Assembly: GCA_026214975.1 (NCBI GenBank) | Contig: CM047805.1 | Location: 107,441,845-107,505,844, forward strand | Reading direction: 5' to 3' | DNA from: Gentiana macrophylla | Lineage: Eukaryota; Streptophyta; Magnoliopsida; Gentianales; Gentianaceae | Length of the DNA stretch: 64,000 nt | Part shown: positions 1 through 11,439 of the stretch, piece after piece | Layout: the number at the start of each line of letters is the position of its first letter | Position numbering within the stretch: position 1 is the first letter of the stretch | Translations under genes and position numbers: made by a program | Notes under the pieces: model-generated | The model's database searches: none | The model's input: the letters and a program-made list of their open reading frames with translations, nothing else | Told to the model about the DNA's origin: nothing

Positions 1-399
1 CTAACCAACGTCTGGACGGCAACCCAAATGACCCTGAGACGGAAGATACGGGAACCACAACTGACTTCTGATCACACAATGAATCAGCTAAATCGTAGAC
101 TTTGTTTGAATTAATTATTACATGATTCAGTTAACATATATAAAACTAGCCTAACATCGATTTAGTGGAAAAACAAATCATCATGTAATCGAAAGAAAAG
201 ACAAGTATCGACACTAGTATTACCTCAAGAACACGATAACTAGATTAATCCACGATGAAAACACTAGCACTCCTTAGAATAATCCAAAGATCCAATTGAA
301 ATCGCTATGGAAAGTAATCAAAAGTATGTAATTTAAACTAATGATCTACACTCCTTATTACAATCTGAATTTCTTCATTTTATAACACTAAAACCGACA
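1..399. other. Unassigned non-coding sequence
   Basis: AT-rich sequence with no credible reading frame or RNA gene. It lies outside the LTR that seems to begin near 400, so it may be host DNA or another element cut by the window edge. Confidence 0.4.
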
Positions 400-2349
400 T
401 AGAAGCTTCTGAAAGCGTGTAGCCGACTTATGATCGCGCCCACGGTGTAAGGCACGTGCTTCTACTAGCAATAGGACTAGGTCTATCGTAGTAAAGTACT
501 GGCGAGTCAATGTCGAATCCCACAGAGACTCGTATGATACGTTTAAAACAAGATTGATCGAGTGTCGTAAAGGCGGTCTACGACCAAATATGGTGCAAGA
601 ACAATAACGATGGTGCCAATGAACACACAAGATTATGCAAGTTTAACAAAAGCTCACACGAGCTTCTAATGTATTAGTCTAATTATGAGTTATGAGTTAT
701 TCCCCCTATATCATGCATCAATCATCCCCGTTGGTAAATTTTAGATCTTCAACAGCTACAGGTGCTAATCCCTATGGTTACGCTACTTCCATGGAAAGGA
801 CAGTAGGTGCATATGTGCAATTAACCTCCTTCATTGGTTTTATTAATTCACATTCAATAAGAATGAGGACTCGCCGGCTCAAGACCGAAGACCTCTCTAA
901 GCAGCAAACATTGATTGACTAGCACGTTCCTAAGGATCGATCTAGACATTGTCCTAACTAACACTTCACTTTATCGTCCTTCATGTTAATTTATGTTGAC
1001 ATGCAAACAGTTGACCAGGCTATAAACATGTAAATTAAATCTGTCGATCAGACGTAGCTGGAGCCGATTATCATGAATTAGGATTTACTAGGTATTCAGA
1101 TCTAACGATAATGACCATCGCAGATCTGAAGAACGCAATCGCGATTTCATGATTTCTTCACCAACGATTCAGATCTATACACATATGGGGTAAACTAAAC
1201 TAAGTACTACATAATTAGAACTAATAATAACAATCAAAACATACTAATCACATAGAACAACGACAGATCTACATCTAGAAAGAGCCAGAAAATCATACCT
1301 TTGAAGATGAGCGTAGATCTTCCTCAGATCTCTCCCTAAGCGGCGAATCCATCGTATCCGTGACTAGAACTCATAAAGAAAATAAATAAATAACAAAGAA
1401 CTTTTATTGCATAATATTTGTCTTGAGTAAAATTGTACTACATGGCACACAAACTTTCAACTGAGGCTTTTCTGCCTCTTATTTATAGTCGTGAAACCGA
1501 CTTAGATAACCCTAAAAACTACTCCTCGTCCAAGAAAACGTGTTTTGGAAGATTCTAGATGCTCGATTCAACGGTCAATTTCGTACTTTTTAATTCTGCC
1601 GACTTAACTTGAAAGGTTCTGGATACCATAGGTCCGTTCTTTCGTCTATTCCGCTTCATTATCCGTCCTTAACTCGTGGCCCAACATTCGTAACCTGAAA
1701 ATAATCCAATAAAACATGAAATAATATCAATTCCGGATAAAATAATGATAAATACCAAATTCTCATCTCGTGAACCCACCCGACATATCATATTCAACAC
1801 AAATGGTTTACATTTAAAGGCCAAAACAACTTTTTTAGCTCATAATGGGTAGAATGCTGATGCCGCAGGATATACTATTTTAACTGTCATCAACTTATGG
1901 CTTGATTTTGGGATGGGGGCTGGCATTTAAACGCCCTACTGTACTGATGTTGGGCCGGTAGATCCAAGGCCCAAGTTATTAACTTGTCTTCTTTTCTGGC
2001 TAATAACCACCTAGTTTTCTAAGTATGAACTCGAAATTAGATTTGCATCTCTATTCCAGATCTTCCAAACTTTTTCATTACTCGGCATGCAACTCGCCCT
2101 GATTTGTCTCTATGTCTACTCATGCTCTCGGAACCTCCTCGACATCCCGTAATCTGCCAAGAACCACAAAACAACACAAAGTAGGCTCTTCTCTCAACAA
2201 ATAACGAAAGAAATCATGAAATGAAATCACGAACTACTAAATATCCAAGTAACTTTTTTTTGCTCGCGAACTGCAAATAATATTAAACAATTGACCTAAT
2301 GAATCGAGGAAAACTATGGATAAAAATGTCATAAAATAGAGTCACATCA
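400..2349 (-). repeat. LTR of an Athila-like Ty3/gypsy element (3' LTR, approximate left end)
   Basis: The stretch near 488-525 (gtagtaaag, then a gtcgaatcccac-like block) matches the block about 90 bp inside the left end of the other Athila-like LTRs here (22881, 24514, 37459). A TATA-like segment (ttatttatag, about 1479-1488, read on the minus strand) sits mid-LTR as in those copies. The right end at gtcacatca (2341-2349) is followed by a cccctcaacttagatttt-like and tcgtcccgag-like sequence, the same 3' untranslated motif that borders the inner edge of the other LTRs. The left boundary is uncertain and no target duplication can be paired. Confidence 0.5.
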
Positions 2350-3237
2350 ACAACCCTCAACTTAGATTTTATCGTCCCGAGGAAAAGCAAATCAAAATAA
2401 ACACCCGAAACCATTCAAGCGAATCAATAACACAACAAAGTCAGGAGGTCATCCCACAAGTAAATCATTAAACACTGTCGCAGTAGAACATGTGCGTGTG
2501 TGGACAAACCATTCATGCTTGCATAATGCAAAATAATTAAATGATGCATGTTTCTCTATCTCAACTGTGATGTTTCATACTCGCTTTTCCCTTGTTCTTT
2601 TTTAATTTGTAAAATTTAAATGCATCGAAAATTGTTCGGTTCGTGAAGGATATGAAATTGTGTACTACGCAATTCAATTTTTTTATTTTCTTTTGCGAGG
2701 GTTGTGTAAGATTTTCAAGAATAAACTTGCAATGGTGGGTGTCTAGGAAGAATCACCTATCGAATTACCTATACAAATTTTCTTCCTTTCTACCATTATA
2801 TTTTATTGTCTTTTTTCGCTTTATCTGGTCGATTATCTTTCTTTTTCGTGACACAAATCCCGTATACCTTCATCTCCAAATAAATTCAAGCCTTGTTCAC
2901 TTACTTGACAAGAGAATAAAACAAGTACTCATGTCCGATGTTCAACTCACATAATTCTTCTTTTTTACACATGCAAGAACAATCAGGGTTGTACATGAAA
3001 TGGAAAAACTTGATTCTTCTACATGATAAATGATTAATACACCACTACTTCAAACTGTTAACACACTTATTACTCATCATCCGTGAATTAAGTGCGTACT
3101 TCATCAGTTTCTAAGATTCATGAACTCTATTCTTGACTCAATCATGCATGGAGATAAACAAAACTAAGTGTAAAGTTTTTAAGATTCCCTTATATTCATT
3201 ACAAATAACAATCTAAGTATCAAGCTATACGCCTATC
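2350..3237 (-). other. 3' untranslated end of the same Athila-like element, left part
   Basis: No gene is visible. The block resumes at 7932 after the copia insertion: the joined sequence (ccccacttaaa, then a cattgtg...aagtgaaaaga run) parallels 27090-27160 and 12842-12910, the 3' untranslated regions of the two other Athila-like elements. The last five bases, ctatc (3233-3237), are the target-site copy for the copia insertion. Reading frames here are short and lack any family signature. Confidence 0.5.
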
Positions 3238-3433
3238 TAATAGCATGTGAACGCAATCTATTGTAATTATTGTAATTATCTAGAATTAGTTAGTGTGTAT
3301 ATTTTGTATTAACTATACCCATGATTCTCTCCATGATTATAGGGGTCTAGTATAGTCCTGTGTAATTATATATACCATTGTAATCATTCAATCAAAGTGT
3401 GAATAAAATTATATTTTTTAAATCACTCTATTA
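3238..3433 (+). repeat. 5' LTR of the copia element
   Basis: 196 bp, begins taatagcatg and ends cactctatta. It matches the 3' LTR at 7499-7926 apart from point changes, an extra piece of about 25 bp here, and a foldback insertion in the other copy. The six terminal bases form an inverted repeat. The run tgtgaataaaattatat near the end may serve in polyadenylation. Confidence 0.9.
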
Positions 3434-3446
3434 TGGTATCAGAGCT
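3434..3446 (+). promoter_or_regulatory. Primer-binding site, initiator tRNA-Met type
   Basis: tggtatcagagct follows the 5' LTR directly. This is the usual plant copia minus-strand primer site, complementary to the 3' end of initiator tRNA-Met. Confidence 0.9.
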
Positions 3447-3520
3447 CTGAATAGCCCTCTTGCATTCCTTTCTCCTTCTCCCTCGTTTCTCCAGCAGCCG
3501 TCCCCCACCAAGCTTCAGCC

Positions 3521-4400
3521 ATGGCCGATCTGCAAATCACACCCACCTCAAATTCTCTCTCCATCATAGCCTTCATTCCATCTACTCAATCCCCTCTCAA
3601 ATTTACGCCCTCCAACTACTCCATTTGGAAGATCCAAATTGAAGCCCTTCTCGAAGGCTATGATCTACATCGATGGCACCATCACACCACCACCAGAAAT
3701 TACCACCTCCGCCGGCACCTCTCCATCCCAGTTGCTCCGGTCATCTCCAAAGCAAACACTTCACGCGAAGCATGGGTAATGCTCTATGACTCCTTTGCTA
3801 AGCCCAACCGTGGCCGGATCAGGCAAGTAAAAAAATAACTCAAAAAATCTCCATCGTGGGTCACAATCAATTTCAGATTTTATGTATGAAATAAAATCAA
3901 AATCAGATGAATTGGCACTCGTTGGTGCTCAAATGGATCATGAAGACCTGATTGATTTAATCCTTGACAATGTTGAACCTGAATATGCTGACCTGGCCAA
4001 GGTCATACAAGCTCGAGATACACCTATCACTCTTGAAGAACTCCATGACAATTTACTCAATTTTCAGGTGAAATTTACCTCAGTTCCGGCAGCTCAATTT
4101 GGTCCGGCCTCTGCTCATATGTTGCTGCCCGACGCACAACATGTCTTCTTCCCCGTCCAACTTAGCAACAATGGCAGTCCCCTCAACACTCTCAACCCGG
4201 TTTTCAGACTCAGCAGTCCGGGTTTGCTCAGCCGCGTTCTGCTCCGATCTCCGGCTCCTCCATTCGGCCTTGCAAAACTTATCAAGGTCTGTGTCAAGTA
4301 TGCTCTGTCCAGGGCCATTCGGCAAAATTCTGTGAAGCTTTTCAAGTCCAACATGTTACTCCAAATCAGAATCATAGAGCCCACCCTCAAGCCCATTTAG
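3521..4400 (+). pseudogene. copia gag, frameshifted
   Basis: Nucleocapsid protein of the copia element. The start at 3521 (MADLQIT) is followed by the gag N-terminal region with NYSIWKIQ, the usual tryptophan-containing motif. The frame closes at 3836-3838 and gag resumes in another frame at 3882 with DLIDLILDNV and LEELHDNLLN. A CCHC zinc knuckle of the form C-x2-C-x4-H-x4-C lies at about 4292-4333 in the frame of the downstream protease, so a second frame change lies between about 4080 and 4290. No single protein can be made. Confidence 0.85.
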
Positions 4401-5690
4401 CAACAACAGCAACCGATCCAACCTCTCTCTGGCTTTTGGATAGCGGTGCTACGCACCACGTCACCACCGATCTCGCAAATCTTTCTCTACACACTCCTTA
4501 TGAAGGCAATGTGGATATTATGGTCAGAGATGGCTCTGCTCTAAATATCACACACACTGGTTCCACTTCTCTTCTTTTATCTTTATCTAAATCCTTTAAT
4601 TTACAAGATGTCTTATGTGTTCCCGATATGTCCCGAAATTTAATTTCAATCTCTAAATTATGCCAAACAAATAATATATCTGTTGAATTCTTACCCCATG
4701 AATTTCTTGTCAAGGATCTTTAGACGCATCACATTCTACACCGTGGGCTGGTTAAGAATGGATTATATGAATGGCCTACTCCACCCATTTTCTCTTTTGC
4801 AACCAATAAAGCCTCCTCCCATGTGTGGCATCATCGGCTCAGTCATCCGGCTGATCTTATTTTGAATTCTGTTTTACGTAATTATCATTTGGACTTTAGC
4901 ACTTCGTCTGATTTATATTGTTCTTCTTGTCTCGCAAATAAAAGTCATAAAATTTCCTTTGGTATTTCTACTTTACGCTCGTCTCATCCTCTTGAGATTA
5001 TATTTTCTGATGTATGGACATCTCCTATTTTTTCTACTGATGGGTTTAAATATTATGTCTTATTCATTGATCATTTTACTCGCTATATATGGTTATATCC
5101 TATTGCTCATAAATCTGATGTTGCCTCCACATTTACACGCTTTCGTACACTGGTCGAAATTTTTTTTGGCCACTCTATTAAAACCTTATACTCGGATAAT
5201 GAAGGCGAATATATTTCTCTTCGTGATTATCTCGCCATTCACGGAATTTCCTTTTTCACCACCCCTTCTCACACGCCTGAACACAACGGTCTGTCTGAAC
5301 GTCGTCACCTTCATATTGTGGAAACTGGTCTAGCACTTTTCTCCCAAGCATCCCTTCCCACTACGTTCTGGTCCTATGCCTTTGCCACAACTGTCTATCT
5401 TATCAACCGTATGCCCTCTCGTACTCTGAATATGCTCTCTCCTTACGAATCAATTTTCCACTCTCCTCCCAACTATCACAAACTCCGTGTATTCGGGTGT
5501 CTCTGCTATCCCTGGCTGCGTCCCTACACTGACCACAAACTTCAACCCCGCTCTAAACCTTTTCTTCCTCGGCTATGCCTTAAACCAACATTCATACTAC
5601 TGCTTCGATCCCGTGGATTCCCAACTGTATGTCTCACGCCACGTCAAGTTTGTCGAGTCTTTTTTTCCCTTCCGCTCCACTCCCTCCTCC
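4401..5690 (+). pseudogene. copia pol, protease and integrase part
   Basis: One frame runs from about 4401 to 5555 with a single stop at 4721-4723. The aspartic protease motif LDSGATHH is at about 4436-4459. The pre-integrase zinc-binding HHCC region (WHHRLSHP ... CSSCLANKSHK) lies at 4826-4960. The integrase core follows, with D in SDVWTSP, D in LYSDNEGEY and E in HNGLSERRH, giving the D,D-35-E pattern. Near 5500-5560 the coding frame shifts (FLGYALNQHSYY continues in the next frame), and it shifts again near 5640-5690. Catalytic residues persist but translation would terminate early. Confidence 0.87.
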
Positions 5691-7490
5691 CCTGATCCTT
5701 CCCCCTCTGATGTATCCCACTGGATTCCCAGTCCTCCCTCACCTTCTTCCTCACCGAACCCCCCACTCAATCTCCCCCGAACCCCATCCTTCTTCTCCAC
5801 CAACTCCACCTTCCTCTTCACCACCCAACTCCTCCCCTCCACAACCCGATTCCTCCCATCCACCACCCACTCACCCTATGCGCACACATGCCCAAAACAA
5901 CATCCACAAACCTATCCAAAAACTCAATCTGCATACCCGTCTTGCAGCCAAAACCGAGCCCACCACCATCACCCAAGCCCTTAAACACCCCAAATGGAGA
6001 AACGCCATGCAAGAGGAGTATGACGCTTTGGTGCGTAACGATACCTGGGAACTGGTCCCTTCTGACCCATCCTATAACGTCATTGGCTCCAAATGGATTT
6101 TTCGCATTAAATACACCGTTGATGGTACTATTAACCGGTACAAAGCTCGTCTTGTGGCCAAGGGTTTCTCTCAGCGCCCTGGCATTGACTATTCCGAAAC
6201 TTTCAGTCCAGTGGTCAAACCCGCTACCATTCATGTTGTATTAAGTCTCGCTCTTTTGCAGGTGCGGCGTTTACGTCAGCTTGACATCAACAATGCCTTT
6301 TTACAAGGCACGCTCACAGATTCCGTTTATCTCACCCAACCACCGGGATTTGTTAGCACGGATTTTCATAACTATGTTTGCAAGTTGTGCAAGGCCATTT
6401 ATGGTCTCAAGCAAGCCCCTCGGGATTGGTATGATGAACTCAAGGGCTTTCTCATTTCACCGGGGTTCCGGAATTCACATGCTGATACTTCTTTATTTAT
6501 TTATCATACTCACTCCATTATTATCTATGTTTTGGTGTATGTGGATGATCTTATTGTTTCAGCTAATACTCCCAATGCACTTGAGGATTTTATTCGGGTA
6601 CTTGAGGCTCGTTTTGCACTTAAGGATCTTGGTGCTCTCTTTTATTTCCTTTTTGTTGAAGTCGTTCCTAATAATGATGGTTGTCTATTATCTCAAAAGC
6701 GTTATGCCACCGAACTTCTCACCAAGCTCAATCTGCACTAGGCTTATTCCGTTGCCACTCCTCTTTCTTCAGATATTTCGACTCTTACATCTATGAGTGG
6801 CTCGCCTCTTGATGATCCCTCTCGGTATCGGATGGTACTTGGCAGTCTACAGTATCTACTTTTTACCCGACCGGACCTTGCCTTTGCCGTCAATTGGTTG
6901 TCACAGTTTATGCATTGCCTCACTGATCTTCATTGGTCCTATGTTAAACGCATGCTCCGTTATCTTTCTGGGACACTTGACTATGGCATTCAAATATTTC
7001 GATAGTCCCCCACTATGTTACACGCCTTTTTTGACGCTGACTGGGGTGGTAATAGGGACGATATTTCTTCAACCAGTGCGCATGCCATTTTCCTCGGCCG
7101 GAATGCTATTTCCTTGAGCTCTTAGAAGCAGTCTACGATTGTTCGCTCATCCACTGAAGCTGAATATCGCTCCGTCGCTGCCGCATCCGCAGAACTCACC
7201 TGGTTCAATTTCCTTCTTCAGGATCTTGGTTATCCTCCCTTGCAAGCCCCCACCATTTATTGCGATAACCTCGGTACAACTCAATTCTGCTCCAACCCGG
7301 TCTTTCACTCTCGGATGAAACACGTCGCCATTGACCATTATTACATTCGGGAACAACTTCAACGTGGTACCCTTCGCATATCTCATGTTCATTCCCAAGA
7401 TCAACTCGCCGATTGCCTCACTAAGTCCCTACCTCATCCTCAGTTCCATCATCAACATGTCAAGTTGGGCCTCCGTTGTCGGCCAACTTG
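5691..7490 (+). pseudogene. copia pol, reverse transcriptase and RNase H part
   Basis: A proline- and serine-rich linker leads into a copia reverse transcriptase: WRNAMQEEYDAL, GSKWIFRIKY, YKARLVAKGF, and the active-site box YVDDLIVS at about 6538-6561. A TAG at 6739-6741 interrupts it. The same frame continues through the connection (RYRMVLGSLQYL, RPDLAFAVNWLSQF) to a second TAG at 7003, then RNase H with a third stop at about 7121, STEAEYRSVAAA, YCDN at 7258 and the C-terminal ADCLTKSLP. The frame ends at 7488-7490, just before the polypurine tract. Confidence 0.9.
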
Positions 7491-7498
7491 AGGTGTGG
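7487..7498 (+). promoter_or_regulatory. Polypurine tract of the copia element
   Basis: cttgaggtgtgg directly precedes the 3' LTR, the position of the plus-strand primer. It is only weakly purine-rich. Confidence 0.6.
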
Positions 7499-7926
7499 TA
7501 ATAGCATGTGAACGCAATATATTGTAATTATTGTAATTATCTAGAATAAGTTAGTGTGTATATTTTGTATAAACTATAGGGGTCGCGGGCTAGAAGGACA
7601 AAATAAGAAACAAAATAGAAAAAAAAAGGACAAGAAAAAAAGATAGTGGTTGAGAAGGACAAAAACGCGCCTGTTACTACATGTGTTACTACATGTTGCT
7701 ACAACCACATGTAGTAACACATGTAGTAACATGCGCGTTTTTGTCCTTCTCAACCACTATCTTTTTTTCTTGTCCTTTTTTCTCATTTTCGATTAAAAGC
7801 AGTCCTCCACAACCTTTAACTATTAACTATATCCATGATTCTCTTATAGTCTGTGTAATTATATATACCATTGTAATCATTCAATCAAAGTGTGAATAAA
7901 ATTATATTTTCTAAATCACTCTATTA
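7499..7926 (+). repeat. 3' LTR of the copia element, enlarged by a foldback insertion
   Basis: 428 bp against 196 bp for its partner. The extra length is mostly the foldback at about 7578-7820. The outer parts match the 5' LTR closely and the ends are taatag and ctatta. Confidence 0.9.
7578..7820. mobile_element. Foldback MITE inside the 3' LTR
   Basis: An almost perfect palindrome spans 7628-7775: the left arm (ggacaagaaaaaaagatagt onward) is repeated inverted in the right arm (ending cttttttttcttgtcc-like), with weaker pairing out to about 7610 and 7790. The loop holds repeated tgttactacatg units. The bases flanking the insertion are near-identical (taaactata on the left, ttaactata on the right), consistent with an 8-9 bp duplication of Mutator-type length. 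It encodes no protein and is absent from the 5' LTR. Confidence 0.75.
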
Positions 7927-7931
7927 CTATC

Positions 7932-8127
7932 CCCACTTAAAATTTAACATTTTTCCCATTGTGTAAAATAAGTGAAAAGATAAGTAAAAAGACTTGGCTT
8001 TGAAATATTGTCGTGTCGTGCCAATCGGTATCTAAGAGCAACCGAAGGATCACATCATCATTGTCGCGGGTCAACCTGTACTCCCAAACTCATAGAACGG
8101 TCTAGTCCCAGGCATCAATCTAGATCA
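7932..8127 (-). other. 3' untranslated end of the first Athila-like element, right part
   Basis: Continues the block interrupted at 3237. The ccccacttaaaa start and following run match the 3' untranslated motif at 27090 and 12842. No gene is visible. Confidence 0.45.
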
Positions 8128-8137
8128 TAACAATAAT

Positions 8138-8535
8138 GGAAAATTAGGGATAAGGACACAATCTAAAATATTTTTAAGTAACAGGACAACTACATAGTTT
8201 TTATAGGAGAAGGACAATCGCATAATTTTTATAGCGAGAAGGACAAACAAATGAATCCTTAAAAATCGGTGAATCTCCCGGTGAATCCACGAAATCGGTG
8301 AATTTTGACAAATGAATTTCGACGGTGAATCCCAAAATCGTTGAATTTAAACAATGAATTTTGAAAATTAGTGAATTTCGATAAAGAATTTCGGCAATGA
8401 ATTTAAATGAAGAATTTCGAACACAAGTGAATTTCGACGAATGAATAAATATTTTTGTCCTTTATGCAAAAGTTTCAAAAGATCATCCTTTTACTTAATT
8501 GATGAAATATTTTTGTCCTTCTCCCTCATTCCCCC
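8138..8535. mobile_element. Mutator-like MITE with 10-bp target duplication
   Basis: 398 bp flanked by taacaataat at 8128-8137 and 8536-8545. The ends are imperfect inverted repeats (left ggaaaattagggataaggac; the right end reads ggggaatgagggagaaggac on the minus strand). The interior has degenerate repeats based on gtgaattt and gaatttcg, and no reading frame. Confidence 0.75.
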
Positions 8536-8545
8536 TAACAATAAT

Positions 8546-8869
8546 ACTAGTAAAAAGGCATGAGCTTACTGTAACGTGCATAAATGCAAGAAACATTATT
8601 AAGAATATCATGACACTTAATACGACTCATAACGACTCAAAAGAAAAGACCTAAAATCTAAGACTCTAAAACACTATGTAAAGTAATAAAAAAAAAAAAC
8701 ACCCACATCCATTGCTCAAATACATTTGCAACACGGTAATAAAAAACCCTCAAATAATAAATCACACCGACTCAATCTAAAATCTTAAAAGAAAAGGATA
8801 AAGAAGTGATTCTTAATTTATAGTCTCAGCCGGGTCGTCACCCTGTAATCGAGACTACTGCGCCAAAAA
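8546..8869. other. Unassigned non-coding sequence
   Basis: AT-rich sequence with no recognisable gene or repeat structure. It may still belong to the Athila-like remnant to its left. Confidence 0.35.
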
Positions 8870-9150
8870 CAATTAAGGCCCTCAACATGTGAAAAAAATA
8901 ATATATCACAACTATTTTTTTAGGTATACTATGTTGATGAGCGTTATAAAAAATGTAAGGAATTTGATTAGACTTTCTTTCATTGAATTCAACTTTAAAT
9001 TTAGGTCTTACCGGTTTTTTAGCTTGAGTAAAAAATAAAAATTGACGTAAAATACACTTCTATTACATGAAAACGGAGGCCCTAAAATTTCAGCTTTTGG
9101 CGTGGGCCCTAGGCCGCGGCCTTGTTGGCCTGCCTCCAGGGACGGCTCTG
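8870..9150. mobile_element. hAT-like terminal fragment
   Basis: The right end reads cagagccgtccctg on the minus strand (9137-9150), the type of terminus seen in plant hAT elements, and is followed inward by the GC-rich ggccctaggccgcggcc block common in that family. At 8875 aaggccctcaa resembles the subterminal region of the other end, but no matching left terminus or 8-bp duplication is found, so this is probably a truncated copy. Confidence 0.45.
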
Positions 9151-9267
9151 TCTCCAGCTAGACTATCCAATTCACCCGTACTCAAGTGACAACACCTCCT
9201 CCGAATTCTCAAACAACCTTCCACATAATGCTTAAGCCGGTGACAATTAACCATATGCCCTAACGAC

Positions 9268-9672
9268 GAATGGTAAGGTTTTGACTCTATATTCGCCTAA
9301 CACGAGATCATAGGATCTGAATATTATTTGGAATTGCTTCTTGCCATTGGAATGCAATGCGATTATGGGAACTACGGTTTCTCTTGGCAACCATCCGGAC
9401 AAGCTGGTTTGGAACTTTGATCATAAGGGCACATACACAAATAAGCCGGTGTACTACCTGGCGTTATCATTCTAGCATTCATCTCTTTCGGCATTCCGAG
9501 CTTCCTTATCCGGTCTGGTGGATGGCGTGTTGGGAGTTTCCAATGCAGCCGCGGATTCAACACTTCGAGTGATGACGTATCAAGGGTTGTCTTTCTATTA
9601 GCCACAACTTGCTTAATAGGAATATCGGTGATGGTAACTCTTTGGTATATGGTGGTGTGAGGGAAACTCTAA
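9268..9672 (+). pseudogene. LINE, first part: end of reverse transcriptase and start of zinc-binding region
   Basis: A degraded non-LTR retrotransposon frame. From about 9275 it reads a PNTRSWDLN-like segment, then FLPLECNAI, DKLVWNFDHKGTYTN and YYLAL, the linker and zf-RVT region of plant LINEs. After a stop at about 9473 and a frame change, a zf-RVT-like block (PVWWMACWEFP and RIQHF) follows to about 9570, then a further stop. The sequence breaks at 9672 at the TRIM target site and resumes at 19541. Confidence 0.8.
9668..9672. repeat. Target-site duplication of the TRIM, left copy
   Basis: tctaa, repeated at 19541-19545 directly after the TRIM 3' LTR. Removing one copy and everything between rejoins the LINE frame. 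Confidence 0.9.
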
Positions 9673-9741
9673 TGTAAAGTCCCACATCGGACCTTGCTGA
9701 GTTTGTCAACTCCAAAAGTTTTAAGTGTTAAGTTTATTCAC
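9673..9741 (+). mobile_element. TRIM 5' LTR, left portion
   Basis: Begins tgtaaagtcccacatcgg, identical over its first 18 bases to the TRIM 3' LTR at 19362, then diverges. The LTR is cut at ttcac (9737-9741), the target copy for the Athila-like insertion, and continues at 19044. Confidence 0.8.
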
Positions 9742-11439
9742 TGATTGAGCTAAAATTTACCCCAACAAAAACAATTTATAAAGACTCGAAACCGTGGGCA
9801 AACTAACTCTCTAACCGGCAGTGTATCGGGTCGATTGCTAGAATAGCTACAGGAGTACGAGGTCGAACCCAAGGGAAAAGTGTTTGTGAGTACCAAAGCG
9901 AACGTGTTACTTAGTCTAGGTGATCAATCTTATTAAAGTGCTTGTTTACTACAACGGCACTAAAGTGATTTTTACTAATGAGTCTAAAGGTAGAAAATGA
10001 AGAAAGAAGATTAACTATTCGGTTTTTAACGTTATACTAAGGGGCATAGCCGAACCATGATCAAAGTAGCTAGTTTCAACCCTAAGGGTAGACAAAACCG
10101 GGAGTGTGCATCATAACAAACGAACTCTCGCATTCAATTTCACGGGTACGTACTCCAAATTCGGGTGCTAAGGTCTAACAACTCTCTCCTAACACCTTGT
10201 GCCATGCTACCCTGCCCTAAAGAAGATTCACTAACAAGACAAGTTATGCACTAGAGCCGCTTAAACGTTAAAACGAGTAACCTCGCATTGGGCTCGGGCT
10301 TAACCACTAAGCCGAGTCTACGCCGCGATCTTAGAACCCCTTATCCCACGTCTTCCCGCAAAATACATATGTAAGGTTGATGTGTGTGAATTTGACCTAG
10401 GTAGCTAATCTAGCCCAAATACGTTAAAATAAGTTCTAAGACATGAAACAAGCAAGATTAAACAATAAAAAGCACTACCCACTCCCAATTTCATCACCCA
10501 AATGGTGATTTCACCAAATTTCACATGATTCGACTATGAAAAGGGATTGACTACTCATTATACTAATCAAAACATACACAAAACAGTAAATGGATGCCAT
10601 AATAAGTAAAAGAGAAGAGAAATATACCATAAATTGAGAGAAATTCGAGTTGAGATCCAAAAGTACAATAAAAAGCTTCACACAAAAGGTGTAATCTTAG
10701 GAGAGAAAATGGAAATCTAAGCTAAGAGGGGGTAAAATCTACCTATGTTGGAGGTTGTATTTATAGATAGAGTGAAAATCTACAGAAAAACGGCCCCAAA
10801 CGCACGTTTGAGAGGTCCCCAAATGCGCGTTTCGCTTCATGTACTCGCTGTCCAAAAATTAACAGTTTGAAACGAGCGTTTGAGAGTTGAAACGCGCGTT
10901 TGAGATGATGCAGTTTTATAGATGCAGTAAAACCATGATATCTTCGCGTGTAGAACTCTGATTTCAGTGATTCAAAATGGGTTGGAAAGCTCTTTCAATT
11001 ATCTACAACTTTTATGAAGAAACTATGACCAGAAAATGCCTTCACAATAGGTCAAATTGCTGATGAACAGAACGTAGCTTGAAGATACCAACTATTTTTC
11101 TTCATTTTCTTCATTTTTCTTCTTCCTTGGCTCATTCTTGCACCTTGATCATACTTCTCATCATAAATCTTCGCCTTCCGGGTTCTCGTGACACCTAGAC
11201 CCTACAATCTCATGAACGAACAAGACACACAAACGATTCCGGAGGGTAAAAATGCTCGGAATGGGGTTAATATCACTGAAAAGAGGTAATAAACCATCAA
11301 AGCGACGGATTTACTCCCCGTGCTATAAACTCACGATATTACCCGAAAACGGTCTAAAACACCGAGAATGTGCTAAAAGTGGGATAAACGGGGGGTGGAA
11401 AATGCACCGGATCGAATCACGTAAAGTTGACTCCCATCA
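9742..11439 (-). repeat. 3' LTR of the non-autonomous Athila-like element
   Basis: 1698 bp, tgattgagct to gactcccatca, TG...CA on either strand. The minus-strand TATA box is at 10758-10765. It lacks about 110 bp present at 18245-18352 of the partner. Quasi-palindromes aaacgcacgttt, aaatgcgcgttt, aaacgagcgttt and aaacgcgcgttt lie upstream of the TATA box at about 10798-10901. Confidence 0.9.

Larger units (their letters stand above)
3238..7926 (+). mobile_element. Ty1/copia LTR retrotransposon with TA...TA LTR ends, decayed
   Basis: A 4.7-kb copia element with domain order gag, protease, integrase, reverse transcriptase, RNase H. Both LTRs start taatag and end ctatta, and the five bases ctatc flank it at 3233-3237 and 7927-7931. 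The initiator-Met primer site begins directly after the 5' LTR. Coding capacity is lost through at least three frame changes and stop codons near 4721, 6739, 7003 and 7121. The LTRs remain very similar outside indels, so the insertion is fairly recent although not autonomous. It lies inside the 3' untranslated region of an Athila-like element. Confidence 0.9.

Noticed and set aside
2643..2954. 103-codon plus-strand open frame
   Set aside because: Phe-rich, AT-driven, no family signature, lies in retroelement untranslated sequence on the opposite strand.
5597..6234. Long antisense frames in the copia element
   Set aside because: Shadows of the proline-rich linker and reverse transcriptase on the plus strand.
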